Of a stretch of DNA of 64,000 nucleotides, positions 34,173 to 43,132 are shown in pieces. A program made the position numbers and the translations under genes. Every line of letters begins with the position of its first letter. Position 1 is the stretch's first letter. Source of the DNA: Bacteroidia bacterium (GTDB lineage Bacteria > Bacteroidota > Bacteroidia > B-17B0 > Aurantibacillaceae); assembly GCA_026414605.1 (NCBI GenBank), contig JAOAIP010000038.1:1-64000 (forward strand), in the 5' to 3' direction. The notes under the pieces were generated by a model. The model had not been told where the DNA came from. It ran no database searches and saw only the letters and a program-made list of their open reading frames with translations.

Positions 34173-36593
34173 TTATTTTTTCTTTCCTTTTGAAGAAGTT
34201 GTTTTTTTTGAAGTAGAGGATGCGGCTGTTTTTTTGGTGGTTATTTTTTTGTTGTCTTTATTTGTTTCTTCGGGTTTGGCGGCTACTTCTGCAAGTTCTT
34301 GTTTGTAATCATTTCCAATAATGGCAATAATTTCATCTAATGTAAGAGATTTGGGATCTTTGTCTTTGGGGATTTTATAGTTCTTTTTATTGTAAGAAAT
34401 ATAAGGACCAAAACGTCCATTAAGCACTTGAATACCTTCGCTTTCAAAATTTTGAATAATTCTGGATTGATTGGAAGATTGTTTGGCTTCAATAAGTTCT
34501 ATGGCTCTTTCTAATGTAATTGTATAAGGATCTTCTTCTTTTGGAATAGAGGCAAACGTGCCATTATACATCACATAAGGTCCAAATCTACCGATATTGA
34601 CTACCACATCTTTGTTTTGGTATTGCCCCAATACTTTTGGTAATTGAAACAAACTCAATGCTTCTTCTAATGTTATGGTATGAATACTCAAGTTCTTGGG
34701 AATTTTAGCATACACGGGCTTATCTGTATCTGATTGTTCGCCAATTTGCACTAAAGGACCAAATCTTCCAATTCGTGCAATTACCTTTTTACCTGTTTTA
34801 GGATCTATGCCCAAAATTCTTTCTCCTGTGCTTCGTTCAGATTCTTCTATAGTTTTAACAACATCTTTATGAAATGGATAATAAAACTTTTCCAACATTT
34901 TTACCCAATCTAATTTTCCTCTTGCTATCTCATCAAACTCTTCTTCAACAGTGGCTGTAAATTGATAATCCATTATTTCTGGAAAATAACGAATTAAAAA
35001 TTCTGTAACTACTATTCCTAAATCTGTGGGGAATAATTTACCTTTTTCTGCACCTGTATTTTCTGTTTTTATTTCTTTTTTAATAGTATTGTTTTCTAAT
35101 ACCAACTGCACATATTCTCGGGGTGTTCCTTCTTTATCTTTTTTTACAACATAATCTCTCTTTTGAATAGTAGAGATAGTAGGTGCATAAGTAGAAGGGC
35201 GACCTATTCCTAATTCTTCTAATTTCTTAACTAAAGATGCTTCGGTGTATCTTGGCGGATGATGCGTGAATCTTTGTAAAGCAATGATTTGTTGAGGAAT
35301 TACATTTTGTCCTTCCTTTAATGGTGGTAATAAACTATTATTTTCGCTGGATGTATCTTGATCATCATCAGTACTTTCTATGTATAATTTTAAGAATCCA
35401 TCAAACTTAATAACTTCCCCTTGTGCAATAAATTTTTCAGAACTATTGCTAATACTAATTTTGGCAACTGTTTTTTCTAAAAGAGCATCTGCCATTTGAG
35501 ATGCCACCGTTCTTTTCCAAATTAACTCATATAATCGTTGTTCGTTTTTATCTCCTTCTATTTGCAATTTATTGATGTATGTAGGACGAATGGCCTCGTG
35601 GGCTTCTTGAGCATTTTTACTTTTGGTAGTAAATTGCCGTCTTTGATGATATTTTTTTCCATAAAAATCTTTAATCACTTCTTCTGCTGTTTCTAATGCT
35701 AAATCGGATAAATTAACCGAATCCGTTCTCATATAGGTTATGTAACCTGCTTCATAGAGGCGTTGGGCAATAGTCATTGTTTGAGCCACCGAAAATCCTA
35801 ATTTACGAGATGCTTCTTGTTGTAATGTAGATGTAGTAAAAGGTGCAGAAGGGCTACGTTTGGTGGGCTTTGTTTCTACACTTTCAATATTAAATTGGGC
35901 TTTTTTACATTTTTCCAAAAAACTTTGTGCTTCTTCAAGCGTATCAAATTTTTTGTCTAATTCTGCCTTAAATGTTTGTCCATTTGCATTAAAAATTCCT
36001 GTAACTTTAAAGAAAGATTTAGATTGGAATGCTTGAATTTCTTTTTCACGTTCTACAATTAAACGAACAGCCACCGATTGAACACGACCTGCCGATAGAT
36101 TCGATTTTATTTTTTTCCACAAAATAGGTGAAAGTTCATAACCTACTAATCTATCAAGTATTCTACGGGCTTGTTGAGCATTCACTAAATTGTAATCTAT
36201 ATCTCTTGGGTTCTTGATGGCTTCATCTATGGCTTTTTTAGTGATTTCGTGAAAAACAATTCTTTTTCTTTTATCTTTTTTCAAATTTAATGCTTCTGAT
36301 AGATGCCACGCTATGGCTTCTCCTTCACGGTCTTCATCGGATGCGAGCCATACAGTAGATGCTTCTTCACTCGCTTTTTTGAGTTCATCAATAATTTTCT
36401 TTTTATCAGGATCTATAACATAAGTGGGCTTGAAATGATTATTTATATCTACGCTTAAATCATTTTTGGCTAAATCTCTAATATGTCCAAAACTGGATTT
36501 AACAACAAAATTATCACCTAAAAACTTCTGAATAGTTTTTGCTTTTGCGGGGGACTCTACAATGACCAAATTTTTTTCCGAAACTTTTTTCAT
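34173..36593 (-). CDS. topA: DNA topoisomerase I
   Basis: Type IA topoisomerase relaxing negative supercoils. From the ATG at 36593 it has 806 residues; the longer frame needs a TTG at 36623. The Toprim domain begins NLVIVESPAKAKTI and contains WLASDEDREGEAIAWHL. The active-site tyrosine is in GYITYMRTDSVNLSD. The C-terminal part has repeated IGRFGP(L/Y)V motifs (three to four copies) in place of zinc fingers, as usual for Bacteroidota, and ends in a Lys/Thr/Ser-rich tail. The EVE gene follows after 5 nt. Confidence 0.97.
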   Translation of the reverse strand: MKKVSEKNLVIVESPAKAKTIQKFLGDNFVVKSSFGHIRDLAKNDLSVDINNHFKPTYVIDPDKKKIIDELKKASEEASTVWLASDEDREGEAIAWHLSEALNLKKDKRKRIVFHEITKKAIDEAIKNPRDIDYNLVNAQQARRILDRLVGYELSPILWKKIKSNLSAGRVQSVAVRLIVEREKEIQAFQSKSFFKVTGIFNANGQTFKAELDKKFDTLEEAQSFLEKCKKAQFNIESVETKPTKRSPSAPFTTSTLQQEASRKLGFSVAQTMTIAQRLYEAGYITYMRTDSVNLSDLALETAEEVIKDFYGKKYHQRRQFTTKSKNAQEAHEAIRPTYINKLQIEGDKNEQRLYELIWKRTVASQMADALLEKTVAKISISNSSEKFIAQGEVIKFDGFLKLYIESTDDDQDTSSENNSLLPPLKEGQNVIPQQIIALQRFTHHPPRYTEASLVKKLEELGIGRPSTYAPTISTIQKRDYVVKKDKEGTPREYVQLVLENNTIKKEIKTENTGAEKGKLFPTDLGIVVTEFLIRYFPEIMDYQFTATVEEEFDEIARGKLDWVKMLEKFYYPFHKDVVKTIEESERSTGERILGIDPKTGKKVIARIGRFGPLVQIGEQSDTDKPVYAKIPKNLSIHTITLEEALSLFQLPKVLGQYQNKDVVVNIGRFGPYVMYNGTFASIPKEEDPYTITLERAIELIEAKQSSNQSRIIQNFESEGIQVLNGRFGPYISYNKKNYKIPKDKDPKSLTLDEIIAIIGNDYKQELAEVAAKPEETNKDNKKITTKKTAASSTSKKTTSSKGKKK

Positions 36594-36889
36594 AGCAGCG
36601 AGATTAAATAAAATTTTCCGCAAAGATGTATAAAATTTTTCTATTGGTAAATTTTAAGTTCCCCCTAAATCTCAAACTCCAATTTCATTTATCATTCATA
36701 ACTCTGATATTTTCTTTTTTTCTAATCAATTATAGTTTGTTCTCACACAAGTTGAAAATTTTTTCCACTACTTTGTATTTTCACTAAAAAATATTTTCGT
36801 GGGTTTTAAAAATGGGATCCTAAGTTTTAGGTATCCTATTTTAATTTTAGTAATTAAATAATCCTTAGTTTTAAGCCCCAAAAATTACA
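36594..36889. other. Divergent intergenic region topA / adaptor gene
   Basis: 296 bp without an ORF. It contains the dyad at 36809-36842. I see no exact TAnnTTTG near the adaptor start. Confidence 0.5.
36809..36842. promoter_or_regulatory. Imperfect inverted repeat upstream of the adaptor gene
   Basis: AAAATGGGATCCTAA pairs with TTAGGTATCCTATTTT across a 3-nt centre, with two mismatches or bulges, about 47 bp before the ATG at 36890. It could be an operator, or a weak hairpin in the leader. Confidence 0.4.
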
Positions 36890-38197
36890 ATGAAAAGAAT
36901 TTGGTGGATAATTATTGGTGGTTTGTTATTACTGATTTTAATTTTAATTGCACAGAATTTGTTTTCTGATACGACCTTTAAAGTGGCTGTAGAAGAAGTA
37001 AAAAGAAGAGACATTATTGAAACAGTTACTGGTAGTGGAAAAATTCAACCTGAAACAGAAGTCAAAATTACTTCAGATGTGAGTGGTGAAATTATTGATA
37101 TTTATGTCAAAGAAGGAGATAAAGTACAAAAAGGTCAATTACTATGTCGTATAAGACCAGATATTTATCAAAGTGCATTGGATAGAACATTAGCACAAAT
37201 CAACAGTAGTAAAGCCCAGTTAGAACAAGTAAAAGCCCAATTAGAACAAGCCAAAGCCAATTTGGCAAATACACAATCTATTTACGAGCGAAATAAAAAA
37301 CTGTACGAACAAAAAGCCATTTCTTTGCAAGAATATCAAGCATCTGAATCGCAGTATTTATCCGCATTAGCAAATATCAAAGCAATGGAAGAAAGTATTA
37401 AATCGGCAGAATACAATATTAAAAGTTTAGAAGCATCTTACAATGAAGCCAAATCAAATCTTGATAAGACATTCATTTATTCACCTGTTGATGCTACAGT
37501 GTCAAAATTAAATGTTGAAAAAGGAGAGCGAGTGCAAGGAGTATCGGGCTTTCAAGGTACAGAAATTATGCGTTTAGCCAACCTTAATGAGATGGAAGTA
37601 AAAATAGACATAAGCGAAAATGATATTATTCGTGTTCATAAAAACGATACAGCCATTATTGAAATAGATGCTTATGAAGGAGAATTATTTAAAGGAGTGG
37701 TAACAGATATATCTAATTCAGTGAATAGCGCTACCCTTACTGCAGATCAATTAAGTAATTATACTGTAAAAGTGCGCATATTATATGAATCGTATAAACA
37801 TTTAATAAATCCTGAAAATCCCGTTCCTATTCGTCCTGGAATGAGTGCATCTGTAGATATTCAAACTAAAAAAGTACGAAATGTTTTGAGCATACCCATT
37901 CAAGCCGTAACTATTAGAAATCCTTTTACAAACACACAAGAAGACAGTTTATCAAATCAAAAAAATGAAATTAATAAAAAAAATAAAAAAGAATATGTTT
38001 TTGTAGTTAAAGAAAATAAAGCCAAAGCAGTGATAGTAAAAACAGGCATACAAGATAATCAGTATATTGAAATTGTTGAAGGATTAAAAGATGGTGATAA
38101 AGTGATTGTTGAACCATTTACAGCCATACAACAAGTCCTTAAAGATAATCAAGAGATAAAAGTAGTGTCAAAAGAAGAACTATTAGAAGAGAAATAA
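36890..38197 (+). CDS. HlyD/MacA-type periplasmic adaptor protein
   Basis: A 435-residue membrane-fusion protein. It has an N-terminal anchor (about 4-25), a barrel-sandwich/lipoyl half (SDVSGEIIDIYVKEGDKVQKG, about 65-85), a long Gln/Ala-rich coiled-coil hairpin (about 95-190), the second lipoyl half (FIYSPVDATVSKLNVEKGE), and a beta-barrel and membrane-proximal domain (about 230-420). Such adaptors link an inner-membrane ABC or RND pump to an outer-membrane channel. No pump or TolC gene is adjacent, so its partner is unknown. Confidence 0.92.
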   Translation: MKRIWWIIIGGLLLLILILIAQNLFSDTTFKVAVEEVKRRDIIETVTGSGKIQPETEVKITSDVSGEIIDIYVKEGDKVQKGQLLCRIRPDIYQSALDRTLAQINSSKAQLEQVKAQLEQAKANLANTQSIYERNKKLYEQKAISLQEYQASESQYLSALANIKAMEESIKSAEYNIKSLEASYNEAKSNLDKTFIYSPVDATVSKLNVEKGERVQGVSGFQGTEIMRLANLNEMEVKIDISENDIIRVHKNDTAIIEIDAYEGELFKGVVTDISNSVNSATLTADQLSNYTVKVRILYESYKHLINPENPVPIRPGMSASVDIQTKKVRNVLSIPIQAVTIRNPFTNTQEDSLSNQKNEINKKNKKEYVFVVKENKAKAVIVKTGIQDNQYIEIVEGLKDGDKVIVEPFTAIQQVLKDNQEIKVVSKEELLEEK

Positions 38198-38213
38198 AAT
38201 AGCGTTTTTGATT

Positions 38214-38873
38214 ATGTTACATTCACCTGCTGTGCTTTCTTTGAATATTGAAACATCAACCACTTTGTGTTCTGTATCTATTGGACAAAATGACACGTGT
38301 TTAGATTTTGTAGAAATAGATGATGGGGCTTATCATTCTGAAAATTTACATCAGTTTATAAAGCAATTATTACAAAGAAATTCTATCCAAATACAAAACA
38401 TCAATTTTATATCCATTTCAAATGGACCCGGATCATACACAGGATTACGAATTGGTGCGGCATCTGCCAAAACAATGGCGTATGCATTAAATATCCCTTT
38501 AATCAGTATCTCATCTCTTCTTACGCAAACGTGGATGTTTTTATCAAAAAAAGAATGTTCTACAAGATACATTGCATCAACAATGGCAGCAAGAGGACAT
38601 AAAATATATTTAGCCCTATATTCCAATAAAGGAGAAGAAATCATTTCGCCACAAGGATTTATCGCAGATGAAAAAAACATTCAAGCCATTGTAGAAAAAT
38701 GCGCAAACGATATTGTGTTTATTGGCACCGGTATATCCATGATTTCAAATACAAAATATATATCCAATGAACCTATTGTTCCATCTTCACAATTTATGAT
38801 TCGTCCTGCTTTTGATAAATTCCAAAAACAGCATTTTGAAAATCTTGTCTATTTTGAACCATTATACATCTAA
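38214..38873 (+). CDS. tsaB: tRNA threonylcarbamoyladenosine biosynthesis protein TsaB
   Basis: TsaB scaffolds TsaD and TsaE for t6A37 modification of ANN-decoding tRNAs. It is 219 residues from the ATG at 38214; the frame extends upstream only by a TTG at 38208. The ASKHA N-terminus is SLNIETSTTLCSVSIGQ, and the signature ISISNGPGSYTGLRIGAASAK (about 64-84) is clear. It lies 16 nt after the adaptor gene. tsaD and tsaE are not in the window. Confidence 0.94.
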   Translation: MLHSPAVLSLNIETSTTLCSVSIGQNDTCLDFVEIDDGAYHSENLHQFIKQLLQRNSIQIQNINFISISNGPGSYTGLRIGAASAKTMAYALNIPLISISSLLTQTWMFLSKKECSTRYIASTMAARGHKIYLALYSNKGEEIISPQGFIADEKNIQAIVEKCANDIVFIGTGISMISNTKYISNEPIVPSSQFMIRPAFDKFQKQHFENLVYFEPLYI

Positions 38874-38927
38874 ATGCACTTGTATATTTAAGAAAAAATG
38901 CCGAAACTTGTCTCAAAATTTTAAGGC

Positions 38928-39998
38928 ATGATTACTTCTTCTATTCCTATTCAAGTTCAAAAAGTTCAAAAAAGCCGTGTTACAGATGTCAATGTAAATG
39001 AAGTGCCATTTGGCAAAGTATTTACAGATCATATGTTTATTGCTGACTATAAAGATGGTGAATGGTCAAATTTTAAAATCATTCCCTATCAACATTTAGA
39101 GATGAGTTATGCAATGAGTGCTTTACATTATGGTCAAGCCATTTTTGAAGGAATGAAAGCATTTAGACAAGATAATGGTGATGTTGTTGTATTTAGAGCC
39201 AAAGATAATTGGGCAAGGTTAAATCGTTCTGCTCATAGAATGGCTATGCCCGAAGTGCCTGAAGAAGTGTTTATGCAAGGGCTTTTACAATTATTGAGTT
39301 TAGATAAAAAATGGGTGCCTGATTCAGAAAATGGGAGTTTATACATTCGTCCTTTTATGATTGCCACCGAAGAAGCCATTGGAGTAAAGATTAGCAATGA
39401 ATATCAATTTATCATCATTGCAGCACCCGCAGGAGTTTATTATGCACAACCAATTAAAACATTAATTCAAAATACTTTTTATAGAAGTGTAAAAGGTGGT
39501 ATTGGCTATGTAAAAGCAGCAGGAAATTATGGACGAAGTTTATATCCTACAAAATTAGCCCAAGAAAAAGGATACCAGCAGATATTATGGACAGATGCAG
39601 AAACAGGCAAGTATATTGAAGAAGCAGGAACAATGAATGTAATGTTTGTAAAAAATGGAGTTTTAGTAACACCAGGATTAAATGAAACACTATTGGCAGG
39701 AATAACCAGAGATAGCATATTAAAATTAGCCCGAAAACAGGATATTCCTGTTGAAGAAAGAAAAGTAAGCATAGAAGAAATCCTTAATGGAATAGAAAGT
39801 GGAGAAGTAACAGAAGCGTTTGGAGTAGGTACTGCGGCTACAGTGGCTCATATTACCGCTATCGGCTACGAAGGAAAAGATTATGTTTTACCGCCTCTTG
39901 AACAACGTAAATTGAGCCCAATGTTTGACAAACAATTAAGAGATATTCGTAAAGGCAGAATCCCTGATGAATTTGGATGGTTGACAAAAGTAGAGTAG
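38928..39998 (+). CDS. ilvE: Branched-chain amino acid aminotransferase
   Basis: A 356-residue fold-type IV PLP aminotransferase of the long (group II, about 350 residues) BCAT kind, acting last in Val/Leu/Ile synthesis. Seen are ALHYGQAIFEGMKAFR, YIRPFMIATE, the PLP lysine in GGIGYVKAAGNYGRSL, YIEEAGTMNVMFV, and EVTEAFGVGTAATV binding the phosphate. No other ilv gene is adjacent. Confidence 0.94.
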   Translation: MITSSIPIQVQKVQKSRVTDVNVNEVPFGKVFTDHMFIADYKDGEWSNFKIIPYQHLEMSYAMSALHYGQAIFEGMKAFRQDNGDVVVFRAKDNWARLNRSAHRMAMPEVPEEVFMQGLLQLLSLDKKWVPDSENGSLYIRPFMIATEEAIGVKISNEYQFIIIAAPAGVYYAQPIKTLIQNTFYRSVKGGIGYVKAAGNYGRSLYPTKLAQEKGYQQILWTDAETGKYIEEAGTMNVMFVKNGVLVTPGLNETLLAGITRDSILKLARKQDIPVEERKVSIEEILNGIESGEVTEAFGVGTAATVAHITAIGYEGKDYVLPPLEQRKLSPMFDKQLRDIRKGRIPDEFGWLTKVE

Positions 39999-40249
39999 AT
40001 AATATTAGTTTTGTCTTTTTGTACTATAAAAAAATCTTATTTTCATAATACTTTACAAGCGTTTATATTTTATAGCGGCTTTATGTTTTGTTGAATTTTT
40101 TCTTTTTAATCATTTGTAAATAAATTTAATAGAAATAAATTTTTTGTATTTATAGGAGTATTAAAAATGAATACAAAATTTGTTGCTTAATTTAATTGCT
40201 TTAAATAACTATATTTATAATTTATAGTTTATTCAATGACTCTTTTAAC

Positions 40250-40498
40250 TTACTCTAATTCCATTTCTAATACTCTTCTTTTAGATCTTTTGGGAGGAAA
40301 TAACAAACGTTTATTTTCTTTGAAAAAATACAATACAAAATAGAGTATTACAGGACTACCAAAAGTAAAAAAGGACAGATAAATAAAATACTTTCTAATT
40401 TTTACAGAACTAATTCCTAAATGTTTTCCCAGCGACTCGCAAACTCCAAAGGCATTTTGTTCAAACCAAAAAATGATATTGTTTATCCAACGATTCAT
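40250..40498 (-). CDS. PspC-domain small membrane protein
   Basis: An 82-residue protein: a PspC-like core (FGVCESLGKHLGISSVKIRKYFIYLSFF, quoted in part) with a membrane segment (about 40-60, TFGSPVILYFVLYFF) and a basic tail (KRSKRRVLE). The ATG at 40498 is preferred; the frame upstream begins with a TTG at 40516. Minus-strand TATCTTTG at 40511-40504 ends only 5 nt before this ATG, so the message may be nearly leaderless. In Bacteroidota such proteins are stand-alone and their role is unknown. Confidence 0.82.
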   Translation of the reverse strand: MNRWINNIIFWFEQNAFGVCESLGKHLGISSVKIRKYFIYLSFFTFGSPVILYFVLYFFKENKRLLFPPKRSKRRVLEMELE

Positions 40499-40503
40499 AA
40501 GGG

Positions 40504-40511
40504 CAAAGATA
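40504..40511 (-). promoter_or_regulatory. Possible -7 element for the PspC-like gene
   Basis: Minus-strand TATCTTTG fits TAnnTTTG and lies between the TTG and ATG candidates, which argues for the ATG at 40498. No TTG at the normal spacing is clear. Confidence 0.35.
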
Positions 40512-40576
40512 AACAATAATTTTCAATCTTTGTAACAAGAATAAAAAATACTTACAATTGCAGCAATATTTGTGCA

Positions 40577-42955
40577 ATGAAAAAAATCGCTCATTTTATC
40601 CTTCAAAATAAATTCATTTTAAGTAGTGCTATTTTTTTATTAAGCATTGTATTAGCATTTTTTGCACTCAAAGTAGAAGTGGCTTTTCAATTTGTCAAAT
40701 TATTACCAGATAATGATCCAACAAGTATTCAGTATGAAAAATTTAAAAAGTATTTTAAGCAAGATGGTACGATATTAGTCATTGGTACAGAGTTTCATCA
40801 ATTATATCATCCAAAAGTATTTAAGGAATGGCATTTGTTAGGCAATAGAATCAAAAACATTCAAGGCATTCAATCTGTTGTCAGTATTGATAGATTGCTT
40901 AATATAGAATACAATGATTCATTAGAAAAATTTATAACAAAAGATCACGAATTGCCCAATTTTGATGATTCATTGAGTATTGCAAATTTTTTAAATGAGG
41001 TTCAAAACAATAAATTTTATGAGGAATTGATATTTAATAAAGAGAAAGATATTGTGGTAACAATGGTTACTTTCAAAGAAAAAGAATTGAATTCTAAACT
41101 GCGTCTTAGCATTACAGATTCTATTGTAAACCAAACGCAAAGTTTTGAAAAAGCAACTCATCTCTCACTGCATCTATCAGGGATGCCTTTTATACGCACA
41201 ACAATGATGCGTAAAATTTCATCTGAGACCACTTTCTTTTTTATAGTTGGTATTATTGTAGTATCGGTTTTGTTGTGGATATTCTTTCGATCGCCCATTG
41301 TGATTTTACTTTCAGCATTGGTGATTATTTTGGGTGTGGTGTCTGCTTTAGGAATTATGGTATTGCTGGGATATAAATTGTCCATTCTATCTGGATTATT
41401 ACCTGCTTTGTTGATTATCATTGGTGTACCAAATGGCATTTTGATTATCAATAAATACCATCACGAACTAAGGGCTGGTTATCCTGTTGAAAAAGCATTG
41501 GAGTTAGCCATTCGCAGTGCAGGAAATTCATTGTTTTTTGCTAATGTTACAACGGCTATTGGCTTTGCAGTATTATCATTAATTGACAATCAGATATTGT
41601 ATGAGTTTGGGATTATTGCGTCTATCAGTGTAATGTTAGTATATGTTTATTCAATTGTACTAATACCATCATTATTTAGTTGGTTACCTGCACCAAAAGA
41701 AAAGCACCTGATGCATCAAGAAAAGAAATGGTTGAAAAAAACACTCAATAGCATTGCATTATGGACATCGTATCATAGAAAAATTATATTTGTAGTAGTA
41801 GTAATCGTTGCGATTATTGGATTTTATGGATTTACAAAAATTCAAACTTTGGGGTATGTAGTAGATGATGTCCCAAAGAAAGAAAAGATGATGCAGGATT
41901 TACGCTATTTTGAAGATAAATTGGGCGGTGTTTTGCCTTTTGAAATTATGATTGACACTAAAAAGCCCAAAGGTGTTGTTGAAAATAACGGCAGAGTGTT
42001 ATATCGAATGCATAGAGCCCAAAAACTTTTGAGACAATATCCAGAATTAAGCCGTTCGCTTTCTATTGCAGACGCTATAAAATGGATCAATCAAGCATAC
42101 AAAGGAAAATACACAATGCCTGCAGTTTCTGATTTAAAGAAAATAGCAGATGTATTAAAAAGTGATAGCACACAAAAAAGAAACTCAGTAGCACAAAATT
42201 TAATGTCCAGTTTTATAGACACCAGTTATCAAATAGCCCGTATTAGTGCACAAATGAAAGATATTGGATCAATAAAGATAAAAGATCTTTTAAATCAATT
42301 GCAACCAAGATTGGATAGTATATTTAATTATGATGAAGACCAACAGCAATGGGTACCACAAGATAAAAGAGTAGAAATAAGCATTACAGGAAATAGCATT
42401 TTATTTTTGAAAGGGAATGATTTTTTAGTCAAAAATTTGATTGAGAGCATTGCTACTGCAATGGCGATTATTGCATTGTTATTATTAGTATTATTTAGAA
42501 ATCCGTATATGTTGTTGGTGGCTATCATTCCTTGTTTATCCTTGTTAGTAACTTCAGGAATAATGGGTTATTTAGGAATACCATTAAAGCCCAGTACTTT
42601 GTTAGTATTTAGTATTTCTTTTGGTATTGCCACAGATGGCAATTTGTACTTTTTGACACGATTTAGAAATGCAATAAAATTGCAGCACAAAACGTATGAA
42701 GAAGCCATTCGCTTGACCATTCGTGAAATAGGAATGAGTATGATCTACAATGGATTGGTTTTGTTTTTTGGGTTTGGAATGTTTGTCATATCCGATTTTG
42801 GCGGTACAAAAGCATTGGGGGTACTTACAGCATTTACATTATTAGTTGCATACAGTGTGGATTTAATTGTATTACCTACTGTATTACTTACATTCAAAAA
42901 ATGGTTTAATAAAAGGTTAGAGAAACAAAAAATTCAAAATTTTAAATGTTTGTAA
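40577..42955 (+). CDS. MMPL/RND superfamily exporter
   Basis: A 792-residue inner-membrane transporter with two repeats, each one N-terminal segment, a large periplasmic loop, and five more segments (first set about 215-370, second set about 630-780). The MMPL/SSD-like pattern includes GIPNGILIINKYHHELRAGY-like (about 284-303) and GIATDGNLYFLTRFRNA in the second half. It probably exports lipids or hydrophobic compounds using the proton gradient. The last nine residues (QKIQNFKCL) are not in the duplicated copy at 45255, where the frame ends at RLEK-stop. This suggests the original C-terminus was altered. Confidence 0.92.
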   Translation: MKKIAHFILQNKFILSSAIFLLSIVLAFFALKVEVAFQFVKLLPDNDPTSIQYEKFKKYFKQDGTILVIGTEFHQLYHPKVFKEWHLLGNRIKNIQGIQSVVSIDRLLNIEYNDSLEKFITKDHELPNFDDSLSIANFLNEVQNNKFYEELIFNKEKDIVVTMVTFKEKELNSKLRLSITDSIVNQTQSFEKATHLSLHLSGMPFIRTTMMRKISSETTFFFIVGIIVVSVLLWIFFRSPIVILLSALVIILGVVSALGIMVLLGYKLSILSGLLPALLIIIGVPNGILIINKYHHELRAGYPVEKALELAIRSAGNSLFFANVTTAIGFAVLSLIDNQILYEFGIIASISVMLVYVYSIVLIPSLFSWLPAPKEKHLMHQEKKWLKKTLNSIALWTSYHRKIIFVVVVIVAIIGFYGFTKIQTLGYVVDDVPKKEKMMQDLRYFEDKLGGVLPFEIMIDTKKPKGVVENNGRVLYRMHRAQKLLRQYPELSRSLSIADAIKWINQAYKGKYTMPAVSDLKKIADVLKSDSTQKRNSVAQNLMSSFIDTSYQIARISAQMKDIGSIKIKDLLNQLQPRLDSIFNYDEDQQQWVPQDKRVEISITGNSILFLKGNDFLVKNLIESIATAMAIIALLLLVLFRNPYMLLVAIIPCLSLLVTSGIMGYLGIPLKPSTLLVFSISFGIATDGNLYFLTRFRNAIKLQHKTYEEAIRLTIREIGMSMIYNGLVLFFGFGMFVISDFGGTKALGVLTAFTLLVAYSVDLIVLPTVLLTFKKWFNKRLEKQKIQNFKCL
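42824..42925 (+). repeat. Direct repeat copy A (3' end of MMPL gene)
   Basis: 102 bp encoding MMPL residues 750-783, repeated at 45255-45356 without gaps. There are three differences (ctt/cta, agt/agc, aaa/aag), all synonymous third-position changes. Confidence 0.95.
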
Positions 42956-42987
42956 TTCAATTATTTACTAAAAATACATCAAAAAAA

Positions 42988-43023
42988 TTTGTTTTTTTTT
43001 TTTTTTTTTCGTAAATACATTTG
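42988..43023 (+). promoter_or_regulatory. Promoter with an 18-T homopolymer spacer
   Basis: TTTG (42988-42991) is followed by 18 consecutive T (42992-43009), CGTAAA and TACATTTG (43016-43023, TAnnTTTG). The spacer is 24 nt, against 20-23 for the better promoters in this window. Slippage in the T tract would change the spacing and so the strength of transcription of the lipoprotein gene at 43133. Confidence 0.6.
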
Positions 43024-43028
43024 CCCCC

Positions 43029-43064
43029 GCTAATGTATTGTAAGGCGCCTACAAGACCATTAGC
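43029..43064. repeat. 36-bp palindrome in the lipoprotein leader
   Basis: Nested arms GCTAATG/CATTAGC, TTGTA/TACAA and GGC/GCC centred on GGCGCC form an almost loop-free dyad immediately downstream of the predicted -7 element. It would form a stem-loop at the 5' end of the transcript. Confidence 0.75.
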
Positions 43065-43087
43065 ACGAGTATTTGGCCAAATCTCGT
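43065..43087. repeat. Second palindrome abutting the first
   Basis: ACGAG and CTCGT flank the perfect 12-bp palindrome ATTTGGCCAAAT, with one extra T on the left. It begins at the base after the first palindrome ends and lies about 45 bp before the ATG at 43133. Confidence 0.75.
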
Positions 43088-43132
43088 ATGATTAATTAAA
43101 AACCATCATTAACCAATTAAAAAATTAAAATT

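Noticed and set aside
40167-40190. Seven-codon ORF after an AGGAG-like site (MNTKFVA)
   Set aside because: Too short to support, no conserved context visible, and AGGAG sites are not predictive in Bacteroidota.
42992-43009. The 18-T run as an intrinsic terminator for the MMPL gene
   Set aside because: No stem precedes the T-run on the plus strand. The palindromes lie downstream of it, so a promoter-spacer role fits better. A homopolymer length error in the assembly remains possible.
43029-43087. Integron attC site
   Set aside because: Hairpins suggested attC, but there are no R'/R'' core sites of the GTTRRRY type, no integrase and no cassette array.
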